Shown here: positions 1 through 5,972 of the stretch, piece after piece | Numbering within the stretch: position 1 is the first letter of the stretch | Layout: every line of letters starts with the position of its first letter | Assembly: GCA_024232355.1 (NCBI GenBank) | Contig: JAAEPW010000127.1 | Location: 1-6,105, forward strand | Origin: Chloroflexota bacterium | GTDB lineage: Bacteria; Chloroflexota; Anaerolineae; B4-G1 | Reading direction: 5' to 3' | DNA length: 6,105 bases | The notes under the pieces: model-generated | What the model was told of the DNA's origin: nothing | Databases searched by the model: none | What the model saw: only the letters and a program-made list of their open reading frames with translations | Position numbers and translations under genes: made by a program

Positions 1-18
1 TGACACAACTAGAATGGA

Positions 19-100
19 ACCGCAGATATACACAGATCAACACAGATGCAAAAGTGGTGAATTTAGTAAAAATCTGCGTTCATTTGCGTTCATCCGCGGT
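19..100. repeat. Imperfect inverted repeat with 10-nt internal period
   Basis: Arms at 19-47 and 72-100 are reverse complements at 22 of 29 positions and are separated by 24 nt of AT-rich sequence. Each arm is made of about three 10-nt units: CAGAT recurs at 23-27, 33-37 and 43-47, and the right arm repeats the pattern GCGTTCAT-T. The element lies downstream of the permease gene and overlaps no supported gene. From memory, similar CGCAGAT/ATCTGCG elements are scattered between genes in many environmental bacteria; this is recollection, not a search. It could form a long imperfect hairpin at the 3' end of the operon transcript, but there is no U-tract to mark it as a terminator. Confidence 0.7.
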
Positions 101-156
101 TTCAGTTATGTGATTCTTTGATGCACTCAAAGGTGATGCTAACGATTTATGCCGTC

Positions 157-900
157 TCACTCCCACTTGAAAGTTTTGGCAGAAACAATTCCCCCAACTA
201 TTAATACACTTGTCAAAACGATAACCTCAGTCATATGCTGGTTCCAAGCCTCTCCCATCCACAGGCCGCGCAGTAGGGTGACGACGTGGGTCAGCGGTAG
301 GAAATTTGAGAGTTTGCGGACGCCGTCGGGCATCATCTCGAGCGGGAAGGCCGCGCCAGAGAGAAAAATCATCGGGTATAGGATGACCAACCCGACGACC
401 TGCCCGGTACGAGCGGTCCGCATCACACCAGCCAGCACAAAGCCTATCGAAAAGAAACTCAGGCTGCTCAGGACAAAAGCCAGGGCCACACTCAGCGGAT
501 TCCCGTCAAAGCGCAGATTGTAGACCAGTTTCGCGGCCAGAATCAACAAGAGCATACCGGCCACGGTCATTATAAAGAGGACGGCCACTTGGGCGATCAG
601 GATCACTTGCGGACGTAGGGGCGTGGCGCGCAGGCGACGCAGGACGCCGTTTTCACGGTAGGCCGACATTGTGATCGTCAGAACCATGATGCCGGTGGTG
701 CCAATGATCATACCGATATAAGCGGGCACCGAGACGTCCACCGTGCCATAGCCGTTGTACTCGGGTAGGGGGTCGTTGCCGTGGAGCGAACCGAACAAGA
801 AGAGAATCATCAATGGAAAGATCAGGGTGAAAAAGGTCCCGATGGGTTGACGCAGGTATAACTTGATTTCGGTCCAAGTATATTTTGTTAAAATACGCAT
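157..900 (-). CDS. ABC-2 type exporter permease (DrrB-like)
   Basis: This 247-aa integral membrane protein would form the channel of an ABC exporter with the ATPase encoded just upstream. Six hydrophobic segments are visible at about residues 20-38, 58-79, 99-125, 135-158, 166-188 and 225-243, the usual ABC-2 layout. The cytoplasmic motif YRENGVLRRLRATPLRP (81-97) and the stretch around LSGAAFPLEMMP (180-191) followed by NFLPLTHVV (199-207) are hallmarks of the drug/polyketide/lipid exporter permeases. The start is fixed by AAAGGAG at 909-915, 8 nt before the ATG. Length is normal for the family and no damage is seen. The exported substrate cannot be read from sequence. Unusually, 132 nt holding a structured repeat separate it from its ATPase gene, where such pairs normally touch or overlap. 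Confidence 0.93.
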   Translation of the reverse strand: MRILTKYTWTEIKLYLRQPIGTFFTLIFPLMILFLFGSLHGNDPLPEYNGYGTVDVSVPAYIGMIIGTTGIMVLTITMSAYRENGVLRRLRATPLRPQVILIAQVAVLFIMTVAGMLLLILAAKLVYNLRFDGNPLSVALAFVLSSLSFFSIGFVLAGVMRTARTGQVVGLVILYPMIFLSGAAFPLEMMPDGVRKLSNFLPLTHVVTLLRGLWMGEAWNQHMTEVIVLTSVLIVGGIVSAKTFKWE

Positions 901-950
901 TTCATTGTCTCCTTTATTGTATCATTTCAATAGTCCGGGGTTTTTCTGGC

Positions 951-1006
951 ATAGCCGCGCTTTTCATAGCGCGTTGAGTTTGCGAGGTATGGAAACCTCG
1001 GCTACA
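951..1006. repeat. Twin-hairpin repeat, copy 1 (between ATPase and permease genes)
   Basis: Hairpin A is CGCGCT-TTTCAT-AGCGCG (956-973). Hairpin B is CGAGGT-ATGGAA-ACCTCG (983-1000). An outer stem TAGC/GCTA (952-955 with 1001-1004) closes both. The loops are complementary apart from one T:G pair. The right module, 981-1006, is identical over 26 nt to 6026-6051, and the left module, 952-973, differs from 5996-6017 at one base. The 7-8 nt between the modules are not conserved. On the operon mRNA the element ends about 50 nt before the permease start. It may be a dispersed palindromic (REP/MITE-like) element or an mRNA processing or stability structure. Confidence 0.85.
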
Positions 1007-1032
1007 TTGCACCGACCTTTTGACAAAGTCCC

Positions 1033-1983
1033 CTATTCACGTATCTGTCGCCCGGTCAGGGTCAGGAATACGTCTTCAAGATTGGGTTGTTCGGTACGCA
1101 GGTCGCTAAAGAGGATTCCGTCTGCGGTCAGTGCGTTGACAACCTCGGTGACGAGGGGGGCGTGACCGATAGAGCCGTTGGTTCGTCCAGAAACAACGAT
1201 TCGATCCCCTTGGTTCTCCACGCGCGTGACCCGGGGTAGATTTGCCAGTCTCTCGGACGACCAATCTCCGTCCACGCCAAAGATAACTCGTTCACCGATC
1301 TCTAGCCCAGCGATCAAGTTAGAGGGGGTATCGAGGGCCACGATCTGGCCGTGGTCCAGGATCGCCACACGGTCGCACAGACGCTCGGCTTCCTCCATAA
1401 AATGGGTAGTCAGAAAGACCGTCTTGCCCCGTTGGCGGATATCGCGCACCAGGTCCCAGATCGTGTGGCGCGCTTGGGGGTCGAGGCCGGTGGTCAGTTC
1501 GTCCAGAAAGACCAACTGCGGGTCGTTGAGCAATGCCAGGGCGATAAATAGGCGCTGCTTTTGCCCGCCGGAGAGTTTACGAAAGGCAGTGTTGCGCTTT
1601 TCGGTCAGCCCAAGCCTTTGGAGCAGTTCCTGCCAATCCAGGGTGCGGGGGTAGAACGAGGCATAGAGGTCGAGGGCTTCCCAGACCTTTATGTTTTCAG
1701 GCAGATTGGCCTGCTGTAATTGGACCCCGATCAGGTGGCGCAACTGGCGCTCTTGGTGGATTGGATCCAAACCGAGAACCTGCACCGTCCCCCGGTCTGC
1801 TGGCCGCAACCCTTCGATGATTTCAATGGTCGTGGTTTTGCCAGCCCCATTCGGGCCGACCATTCCGAATATCTCTCCTTCTCGAACCTGGAACGAGACG
1901 TCGTCCACGGCTACGGTCGTGCCGTAAGTTTTACGCAATCCTTTGACTTGAACAATTGAATCTGATGTGTTCGTTGCATTCAT
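1033..1983 (-). CDS. ABC exporter ATP-binding protein (DrrA-like)
   Basis: This 316-aa cytoplasmic ATPase would power the permease encoded downstream. Visible in order: Walker A GPNGAGKTT (43-51), Q-loop region around GVQLQQANL (86-94), signature LSGGQKQR (137-144), Walker B LVFLDE (157-162), D-loop GLD (166-168) and switch histidine H194 in LTTHFMEEAE. The C-terminal tail QPNLEDVFLTLTGR (299-312) is typical of the DrrA/CcmA-like exporter ATPases. Oddly, the usual DEPTTGLD reads DELTTGLD (P to L at 163, a CTG codon). The start at 1983 is preferred over an in-frame ATG at 2022 because AAGGAAA (1992-1998) lies 8 nt before it and the longer form would overlap the end of the oxidoreductase gene. 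The gap to that gene is 13 nt. No truncation is seen. Confidence 0.94.
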   Translation of the reverse strand: MNATNTSDSIVQVKGLRKTYGTTVAVDDVSFQVREGEIFGMVGPNGAGKTTTIEIIEGLRPADRGTVQVLGLDPIHQERQLRHLIGVQLQQANLPENIKVWEALDLYASFYPRTLDWQELLQRLGLTEKRNTAFRKLSGGQKQRLFIALALLNDPQLVFLDELTTGLDPQARHTIWDLVRDIRQRGKTVFLTTHFMEEAERLCDRVAILDHGQIVALDTPSNLIAGLEIGERVIFGVDGDWSSERLANLPRVTRVENQGDRIVVSGRTNGSIGHAPLVTEVVNALTADGILFSDLRTEQPNLEDVFLTLTGRQIRE

Positions 1984-1996
1984 TTTATCTGTTTCC

Positions 1997-2806
1997 TTAT
2001 CTGCTAAAGTTGATCTTTTCACTGGTTTTCCATTCGCTGTTTGGGGGAATCCGTCGCATCTTGGCGGCGTGTTTTTCTCTGACCGCGTCGTTGATGACGC
2101 CTTGTTCCTCCATGGTCTGGCACAAAAACTGGGCGCTGTCTTGATTGTTCAGCAAGATTCTGGCAATGCCGGGCAAGACGAAATACTTGAACAACATTCT
2201 AACGTGAAAGGGCAAGGCACCCCGTTTGCCCTCGGCAATGTCGTCCACCAATTTTTCGCCCATCTGTATGGCGGTTGAATACAATTTGACACTGTTTTCG
2301 GAGGATAGTTCGAGGTTCTGGCTTTTGCTAGTGTCAATGATCGATTTGTGGATATAGCCGGTCACGTATCCTGGTTGGCTCCAACTAGTATTGATCGTCG
2401 AAGAAATCTCTTTGGCGGTTTTTCCGGTAAAATCGTACCTGGCCGTGGTGACGCCAACCGAGCAGAGATGGGCAAAGCGGCCTGTGAATCCAAGCAAACT
2501 GGTCAGCCTATCGATGAATGTTTTCAATATCGAGGCGTATGAACCAGAAAAGACAGGCGAACACACGATCACCCCCTGGGCTTGTTCCAATTGCTCACAG
2601 ATCGATTCGTGGTCATCCTGGATCACACACTTGCCGGTGTGGCCACAGGCGTAACATCCTCGGCAGTGCTCGATGCGATGATCGACCAAGTGAATGATTT
2701 GCACTTGAGCGCCCTTTTTCCTAGCGCCCTGGGCGACCCATTCGGCGATGCGAAAGGTATTGCCCCGCTTGCGCGGTCCTCCATTCAAGACAATGATTTT
2801 GTTCAT
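1997..2806 (-). CDS. NAD(P)H-dependent FMN oxidoreductase, iron-sulfur flavoprotein-like
   Basis: This 269-aa flavodoxin-fold protein is predicted to bind FMN and shuttle electrons in the cytoplasm. The phosphate loop is GGPRKRGNT (9-17), with SPVFSGSYASILKTFIDR (83-100) as the second flavin-facing segment. Between them, CRGCYACGHTGKC (48-60) gives the compact C-x2-C-x2-C-x5-C arrangement used by the iron-sulfur flavoprotein (Isf) group to hold a 4Fe-4S cluster. Residues from about 180 onward form an extra basic, helical-looking tail, making it longer than the 180-200 aa usual for the core. The start at 2806 is chosen over far-upstream in-frame starts because AGGGAG (2815-2820) lies 8 nt before it, the protein then begins exactly at the flavodoxin fold, and the ATG overlaps the upstream stop codon as ATGA, which suggests coupled translation. 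The substrate is unknown; a quinone or nitroaromatic reductase role is also possible. Confidence 0.88.
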   Translation of the reverse strand: MNKIIVLNGGPRKRGNTFRIAEWVAQGARKKGAQVQIIHLVDHRIEHCRGCYACGHTGKCVIQDDHESICEQLEQAQGVIVCSPVFSGSYASILKTFIDRLTSLLGFTGRFAHLCSVGVTTARYDFTGKTAKEISSTINTSWSQPGYVTGYIHKSIIDTSKSQNLELSSENSVKLYSTAIQMGEKLVDDIAEGKRGALPFHVRMLFKYFVLPGIARILLNNQDSAQFLCQTMEEQGVINDAVREKHAAKMRRIPPNSEWKTSEKINFSR

Positions 2807-3093
2807 TTTGTTTTCTCCCTCAAATTGTGGTTGGCTTTGGACATCTCGGACTGAATGCGTCGGACCAGCAAGAGAGGCAAACTCAGGTCTCGGATGCGAT
2901 TGAGCAGACCGAACAGAGCCGCCTGATCGACGATGACGCCAGTCATTGTGGTCACTGTGCGGTCGTTCTGCAACTCGGCAGAGATGTCCATTCCGTCGAA
3001 CCATCCCGACCAACGTTTGGTCAACCTGCCCAATACCTGAATCTGGTATTCGACCGGCCCCTCTCTCTGAAATTCTGGTTGACGTTTTTCCAT
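2803..3093 (-). CDS. Small conserved protein of unknown function, 96 aa
   Basis: This is the first gene of the operon. It has no signal peptide or membrane segment, so it is probably cytoplasmic. Visible features are a strand-like VEYQIQVLG (14-22), the aromatic cluster WSGWFDGMDIS (28-38), then TGVIVDQAALFGLLNRIRDL (51-70) and SLPLLLVRRI (71-80), with a charged tail. I recall the pattern W-x2-WFDG followed by DQAAL-GLL-IRDL-LPLL from short hypothetical proteins in Chloroflexota and Actinomycetota; the function is not known to me. The ATG at 3093 is supported by GAGG (3101-3104), 7 nt upstream, and by a promoter about 55 nt upstream. The stop TGA shares bases with the ATG of the FMN oxidoreductase gene. 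The tight coupling suggests a partner, ligand sensor or accessory subunit for that enzyme, by inference only. Confidence 0.82.
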   Translation of the reverse strand: MEKRQPEFQREGPVEYQIQVLGRLTKRWSGWFDGMDISAELQNDRTVTTMTGVIVDQAALFGLLNRIRDLSLPLLLVRRIQSEMSKANHNLREKTK

Positions 3094-3147
3094 TGATTGA
3101 CCTCGCGATTTGGATCACGTTTCGATTTGTTTTGATTTTGTATCCAC

Positions 3148-3177
3148 ATTATATATGGCAGGGGGGCAGGTTGTCAC
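3148..3177 (-). promoter_or_regulatory. Sigma-70-like promoter of the oxidoreductase/ABC operon
   Basis: On the minus strand, GTGACA (3177-3172) and a consensus TATAAT (3153-3148) are 18 nt apart. The start of transcription would fall near 3141, leaving a leader of roughly 48 nt with the GAGG ribosome binding site. The spacer contains a run of six C (3166-3161). The -35 box abuts the dyad at 3177-3192. Confidence 0.6.
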
Positions 3178-3207
3178 CTAACCAGAGTTAGGCTAGGGGG
3201 GTAGGTT
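3157..3207. repeat. G-run direct repeat in the divergent control region
   Basis: Plus-strand segments GGCAGGGGGGCAGGTT (3157-3172) and GGCTAGGGGGGTAGGTT (3191-3207) form an imperfect direct repeat 34-35 bp apart. Further G-runs follow at 3217-3222 and 3224-3228. One copy lies inside the minus-strand promoter spacer. Four G-runs of 5-6 on one strand could allow a G-quadruplex, though the loops between the first runs are long. Confidence 0.5.
3177..3192. promoter_or_regulatory. Perfect dyad CCTAAC-CAGA-GTTAGG, possible operator
   Basis: A perfect 6-bp inverted repeat with a 4-bp centre begins at the last base of the minus-strand -35 box. Size and position suit a dimeric repressor or activator of the operon. 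No regulator gene is present in the window, so the binding protein is unknown. Chance occurrence cannot be excluded for a dyad of this length. Confidence 0.4.
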
Positions 3208-3264
3208 CTGATGCTTGGGGGGCGGGGGAATCCAATTGGCTCGGTTGGTTGCCAGTCGAGAGAG

Positions 3265-3292
3265 TTGACTTGACTGTGATATGGGATATACT
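3265..3292 (+). promoter_or_regulatory. Sigma-70-like promoter of the small membrane protein gene
   Basis: TTGACT (3265-3270) and TATACT (3287-3292) are 16 nt apart; each differs from consensus at one position. Transcription would start near 3299, about 40 nt before the ATG at 3341, with the AGGAGG ribosome binding site included in the leader. Confidence 0.65.
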
Positions 3293-3340
3293 TTCTAGGG
3301 AGCGCAAGAGATCGTACCAACATCCATCAGGAGGTTTTCG

Positions 3341-3514
3341 ATGAGTGAATTCGATTCAGAACCCAGAGAAGCACCCACCCCTTCACCAGGAATACAGGGG
3401 AACACAGTGGCAATCATCGCCATTGCTGCGGCTACCATCGTCGCGCTGGCGTGCATGTGCATCGCATCCACAACAATAATAACGGTCGCGTTCTTTACAA
3501 ACGCCCCCTGGTAG
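3341..3514 (+). CDS. Small single-helix membrane protein, 57 aa
   Basis: This is the only plus-strand gene supported in the window. A consensus ribosome binding site AGGAGG (3329-3334) sits 6 nt before the ATG, and a near-consensus promoter sits about 50 nt further up. The protein has a short acidic, proline-rich N-terminus (MSEFDSEPREAPTPSPGIQG, residues 1-20), then one long hydrophobic stretch from about residue 23 to 52 with cysteines at 38 and 40, and ends TNAPW. No lipobox typical of lipoproteins is obvious. The layout of a soluble acidic head, a Pro-rich hinge and a Cys-containing helix matches many unnamed small membrane proteins that I recall from Chloroflexota. Its role is unknown. 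It diverges from the oxidoreductase/ABC operon and converges with the flavodoxin gene. A 76-aa frame antisense to it starts with TTG and is judged a shadow. Confidence 0.72.
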   Translation: MSEFDSEPREAPTPSPGIQGNTVAIIAIAAATIVALACMCIASTTIITVAFFTNAPW

Positions 3515-3523
3515 ACGCTGCTC

Positions 3524-3556
3524 AAAACAAAAAGCCGGGCGATTCAACACCCGGCT
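3524..3556 (-). terminator. Rho-independent terminator of the hydrolase/reductase/flavodoxin operon
   Basis: Read on the minus strand, a 7-bp stem AGCCGGG/CCCGGCT (3556-3550 with 3539-3533) with a 10-nt loop is followed at once by TTTTGTTTT (3532-3524). It lies about 30 nt after the flavodoxin stop codon. On the plus strand the hairpin is followed by CAAATTGG, with no U-tract, so it should terminate mainly minus-strand transcripts. It begins only 10 nt past the stop codon of the convergent small gene. Confidence 0.88.
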
Positions 3557-3587
3557 CAAATTGGCCTTCTTCAACAGAATGATTATT

Positions 3588-4043
3588 TCATTTCTGCGCG
3601 GCGTTTGCCAATTGACGCCCTAGCTCGCGGCAAGCTTCTAGCACACTATCGTCGGGACTCAAATACGACTCGATGGTCTCGCCAACCTGCGAACCCATCC
3701 GGCCAAAAAGCTTTTCGAATGGCTCGCGCACTCGCCCGCCGCCACCGTGAGAGTAGAACAAGCCAATGGGCTTGTCCTCCAACCCGCGGCGGTCTGATTT
3801 GCGCGCCATATACCAATCATCCAAGAATACTTTTAACCCGCCAGCGATATAGCTATAGTAATCGGGTGTGCCAAAGGCCACTGCGTCAAAATCGCGGTAC
3901 CGCTCTGGGTCCAGCCGCTGCTTGTTCGTGTTGACCAACGTCACGTCGGCGCCCGCATCCCTCGCGCCATCACCGATAGCCTGGGCCATCGCCGCCGTGT
4001 TGCCATATTCCTGTGAATGATAAAGAACGAGTACAGATTTCAT
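3588..4043 (-). CDS. Short-chain flavodoxin-domain protein
   Basis: This 151-aa soluble protein is predicted to carry FMN and act as an electron carrier or small NAD(P)H:quinone-type oxidoreductase. The FMN phosphate loop is HSQEYGNTAAMA (9-20). The aromatic FMN-stacking segment is FGTPDYYSYIAGG (57-69), and FYSHGGGG (96-103) is the third flavin loop. Length and motif order suit a complete single flavodoxin domain. The start is supported by AAAGGGAG (4053-4060), 9 nt before the ATG. It is the last gene of the operon, 26 nt after the aldo/keto reductase gene, and a clear terminator follows. The partner is likely the Fe-S-containing reductase upstream, by inference. It could instead be a WrbA-like reductase; the short length argues for the simple flavodoxin group. 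Confidence 0.88.
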   Translation of the reverse strand: MKSVLVLYHSQEYGNTAAMAQAIGDGARDAGADVTLVNTNKQRLDPERYRDFDAVAFGTPDYYSYIAGGLKVFLDDWYMARKSDRRGLEDKPIGLFYSHGGGGRVREPFEKLFGRMGSQVGETIESYLSPDDSVLEACRELGRQLANAAQK

Positions 4044-4069
4044 TGGTTCAATCTCCCTTTTAGCGATCT

Positions 4070-5101
4070 TTACACCGTCACACGTTCAAAGAACGCGATA
4101 TTCTCTTCTATCATCTCTCGGATCGGCAGGTGGTAAGGACACTTGGGCTCGCACTCGCCGCACTGCACGCAGTTCCTCCCACTGCCGATGGTTTCTTCGA
4201 TCCATCCGGAAAGCATTTCCTCTCGAGGCCATAGCTTGAACATACAACGTGTGATCATTACCATCGAAATACTCACTTGCTCTGGGCACGGCATACAGTA
4301 TCCGCACTGCCGGCAGAACCGCGTGCCCAGTTCGGCGCGTATGATCTCTATCTCTTGCTGTTCTTGGGGCTTTAGATCCCAGCTGTCGCCGTTGACGATA
4401 CCCACGATCTCTTCAATTTCTGCGATCTTTTCAATTCCAGGGTCGGGCACCACCGAGTCGAATTGCAAGAGATACTTGATCGAGAGATTGGCGTTCCCCA
4501 ACATGCCGCCAGCAAAGGGTTTCATAGCAATAAAGCCGACGTCGTGCGCTTGGGCCAAGGGGATCAACTCGTCCGCTGGCTCCCGGGTGACATAGTTAAA
4601 GGGAAACTGGATCGCCTCAAAGTGGTCCGACTTGACCGCCTCTATCGCCACGTCCAGGTTGTGACTCGATATGCCAATGTGCCGGATTTTGCCTGCCGCC
4701 AAAGCCTCGTGTGCCGCCTCCAATGATCCGCCAGGCCCCAGCACCTGCTCGTACTTTTCAAAAGAACTGATGTTGTGAAGCTGCCACAAGTCGATAGCAT
4801 CGGTGTTCAAGCGTATCAGACTCTGTTCCAACTCTTCCATCGCTGTTGCTTTGTCTGGCTTGGCGCTCTTTGTGGCGACGATCACTCGATCATGTTGCCC
4901 ATCTAGCGTGGTCAGTGCCTTACCGATACGCTCCTCACTGTTCCCGTATCCGGCGGCCGTGTCGATAAAGTTGACGCCCAACTCGATCGCGCGATGTACC
5001 ACCTTGATCGCTTTGTCCTCAAGAGGACGTTGGAGCGGAATACCCCCCATCCCTATCCTGGACACTTGTAGGCCGGTTTTGCCCAATCTGGTAGTTATCA
5101 T
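4070..5101 (-). CDS. Aldo/keto reductase with C-terminal 4Fe-4S region
   Basis: This 343-aa protein has a (beta/alpha)8 NAD(P)H-dependent reductase domain (about 1-235) fused to a cysteine-rich end. The catalytic tetrad of the superfamily is readable as D47, Y52, K78 and H109. MKPFAGGM (193-200) and VPDPGIEKIAEIEE (218-231) match the later cofactor-binding strands. Cysteine group 1 is CRQCGYCMPCP (263-273) and group 2 is CVQCGECEPKCP (311-322). Both resemble 4Fe-4S binding sites and are typical of the Fe-S aldo/keto reductase family (COG1453-like), so electrons could pass between NAD(P)H, clusters and a carrier such as the flavodoxin encoded next. The gene starts 6 nt after the hydrolase stop codon. 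The best ribosome binding site (AAAGGAG, 5116-5122) is a long 14 nt away, so translational coupling is likely. The substrate is unknown. Confidence 0.92.
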   Translation of the reverse strand: MITTRLGKTGLQVSRIGMGGIPLQRPLEDKAIKVVHRAIELGVNFIDTAAGYGNSEERIGKALTTLDGQHDRVIVATKSAKPDKATAMEELEQSLIRLNTDAIDLWQLHNISSFEKYEQVLGPGGSLEAAHEALAAGKIRHIGISSHNLDVAIEAVKSDHFEAIQFPFNYVTREPADELIPLAQAHDVGFIAMKPFAGGMLGNANLSIKYLLQFDSVVPDPGIEKIAEIEEIVGIVNGDSWDLKPQEQQEIEIIRAELGTRFCRQCGYCMPCPEQVSISMVMITRCMFKLWPREEMLSGWIEETIGSGRNCVQCGECEPKCPYHLPIREMIEENIAFFERVTV

Positions 5102-5107
5102 TTTGTT

Positions 5108-5950
5108 TCACTCTGCTCCTTTGTAGAACGCATACCAATGCTCTAACGTAGTCTGTTTAATCCAAGCGTCTTTTTCATCCACACCATAGAACTCGGGAAC
5201 CTCGATGGCATCGTGGCCTTTGTCTGCTTTGACAGCCTCCCTCGTGGCATCCCGCAGTGCTTTGAAAAATGCTAGATGCTTTTCGACCTCGTCCCTTCCG
5301 ACCACAGGGCCGTGACCCGGCACAAGTTTTTCGAAATCGAGGGAAAGGAACTCGCAAAAGACATCCAGCCAGCGATCGGCATCGCAGGTTGGGTCACCAG
5401 CGTAGGGAAAGCTTTTGGCAAACATAAAGTCGCCAGCGAACAGCACTTTTTCGTGGGGGACGTACGCATAGGTGGAACAATTCGTATGCCCGCCGCCGTG
5501 GACAAGCTCAACGACCAGATCATCGTCGCGTATCTCCAGCTTGTCCCGAAAGCCCAGTGTGGGGACGAGAATCTCGACTTGATCGAGCCAATCGGTATCC
5601 TCGGTGGGATTGTCTTGTTTCCATCGTTCGATAGCCTCTGGAGACCACTCGTTATTTTTCCTTTTCAGGATAGTTGCGGTCAGATCGGTCGACCCGATGA
5701 TACACGTATCCTTAAAGGGAGCAGCGCCAAATACGTGATCAGAGTGGTAGTGGGTGATGAGGAGAAATTTCACGGGCAGACCAAATTCTCCTTCCAACTT
5801 TTTCCGGAATGCTCCGGCTGCTAAAGGCATCATCGTGGGGTCTATGACGACGATAAAATTCTTGAGAGCGACCGCCCCGGCGACTGAGCGTAACTCGGGG
5901 GCAATCAAGGCTGCCGTTCGTTCGCTGACTTGTTCAAGTTTGATATTCAT
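5108..5950 (-). CDS. Metallo-beta-lactamase-fold hydrolase
   Basis: This 280-aa protein has a full set of zinc-site residues: THYHSDH (66-72; H67, H69, D71, H72), H155 in HGGGHT (151-156), D174 in FAGD (172-175) and H213 in PGHGP (211-215). These give two complete metal sites of the hydrolytic type, so a hydrolase of thioesters, lactones, glutathione adducts or similar is expected; the exact substrate is not readable. The C-terminal third (from about 220) is helical and ends with a Trp/Tyr-rich segment. No signal peptide is seen, so it is probably cytoplasmic. The start is supported by AAAGGAG (5958-5964), 7 nt before the ATG. It is the first gene of a three-gene operon, and its leader contains the second copy of the twin-hairpin repeat. 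It is not a flavodiiron protein core, which would have H-x-E-x-D-H in place of H-x-H-x-D-H. Confidence 0.9.
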   Translation of the reverse strand: MNIKLEQVSERTAALIAPELRSVAGAVALKNFIVVIDPTMMPLAAGAFRKKLEGEFGLPVKFLLITHYHSDHVFGAAPFKDTCIIGSTDLTATILKRKNNEWSPEAIERWKQDNPTEDTDWLDQVEILVPTLGFRDKLEIRDDDLVVELVHGGGHTNCSTYAYVPHEKVLFAGDFMFAKSFPYAGDPTCDADRWLDVFCEFLSLDFEKLVPGHGPVVGRDEVEKHLAFFKALRDATREAVKADKGHDAIEVPEFYGVDEKDAWIKQTTLEHWYAFYKGAE

Positions 5951-5972
5951 ACCAATTCTCCTTTGGCACTGG

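Noticed and set aside
19..100. CRISPR array
   Set aside because: The repeated units are about 10 nt with no spacers of uniform unique sequence and no cas genes are present.
116..132. Hairpin CTTTGA-TGCAC-TCAAAG after the permease gene as a terminator
   Set aside because: The stem is short and AT-rich, and no U-tract follows on the minus strand.
149..523. Plus-strand reading frames antisense to the permease, ATPase, reductase and hydrolase genes
   Set aside because: They lack ribosome binding sites, have no domain-like content and lie fully opposite well-supported genes.
916..924. Extended -10 like sequence TGATACAAT before the permease gene
   Set aside because: Transcription would start inside or after the ribosome binding site and no -35 box is present, so it is probably chance.
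1984..2022. In-frame N-terminal extension of the ABC ATPase starting at 2022
   Set aside because: It would overlap the end of the oxidoreductase gene, while the ATG at 1983 has a well-spaced AAGGAAA and gives the usual N-terminus.
2807..3118. Upstream extension of the FMN oxidoreductase frame to 3118
   Set aside because: The extension reads antithetically to the 96-aa gene in another frame, looks like a composition artefact (Arg/Ser/His-rich), and the flavodoxin fold begins exactly at the ATG at 2806.
3295..3525. 76-aa minus-strand reading frame opposite the small membrane protein gene
   Set aside because: It begins with TTG inside the terminator's U-tract region, has no ribosome binding site and is a low-complexity Ala/Met/Thr product. 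The plus-strand frame has far better signals.
3588..5950. Split flavodiiron (NO/O2 reductase) system
   Set aside because: The hydrolase has H-x-H-x-D-H with further hydrolytic zinc ligands, not the H-x-E-x-D-H diiron site, and the flavodoxin is not adjacent to it.
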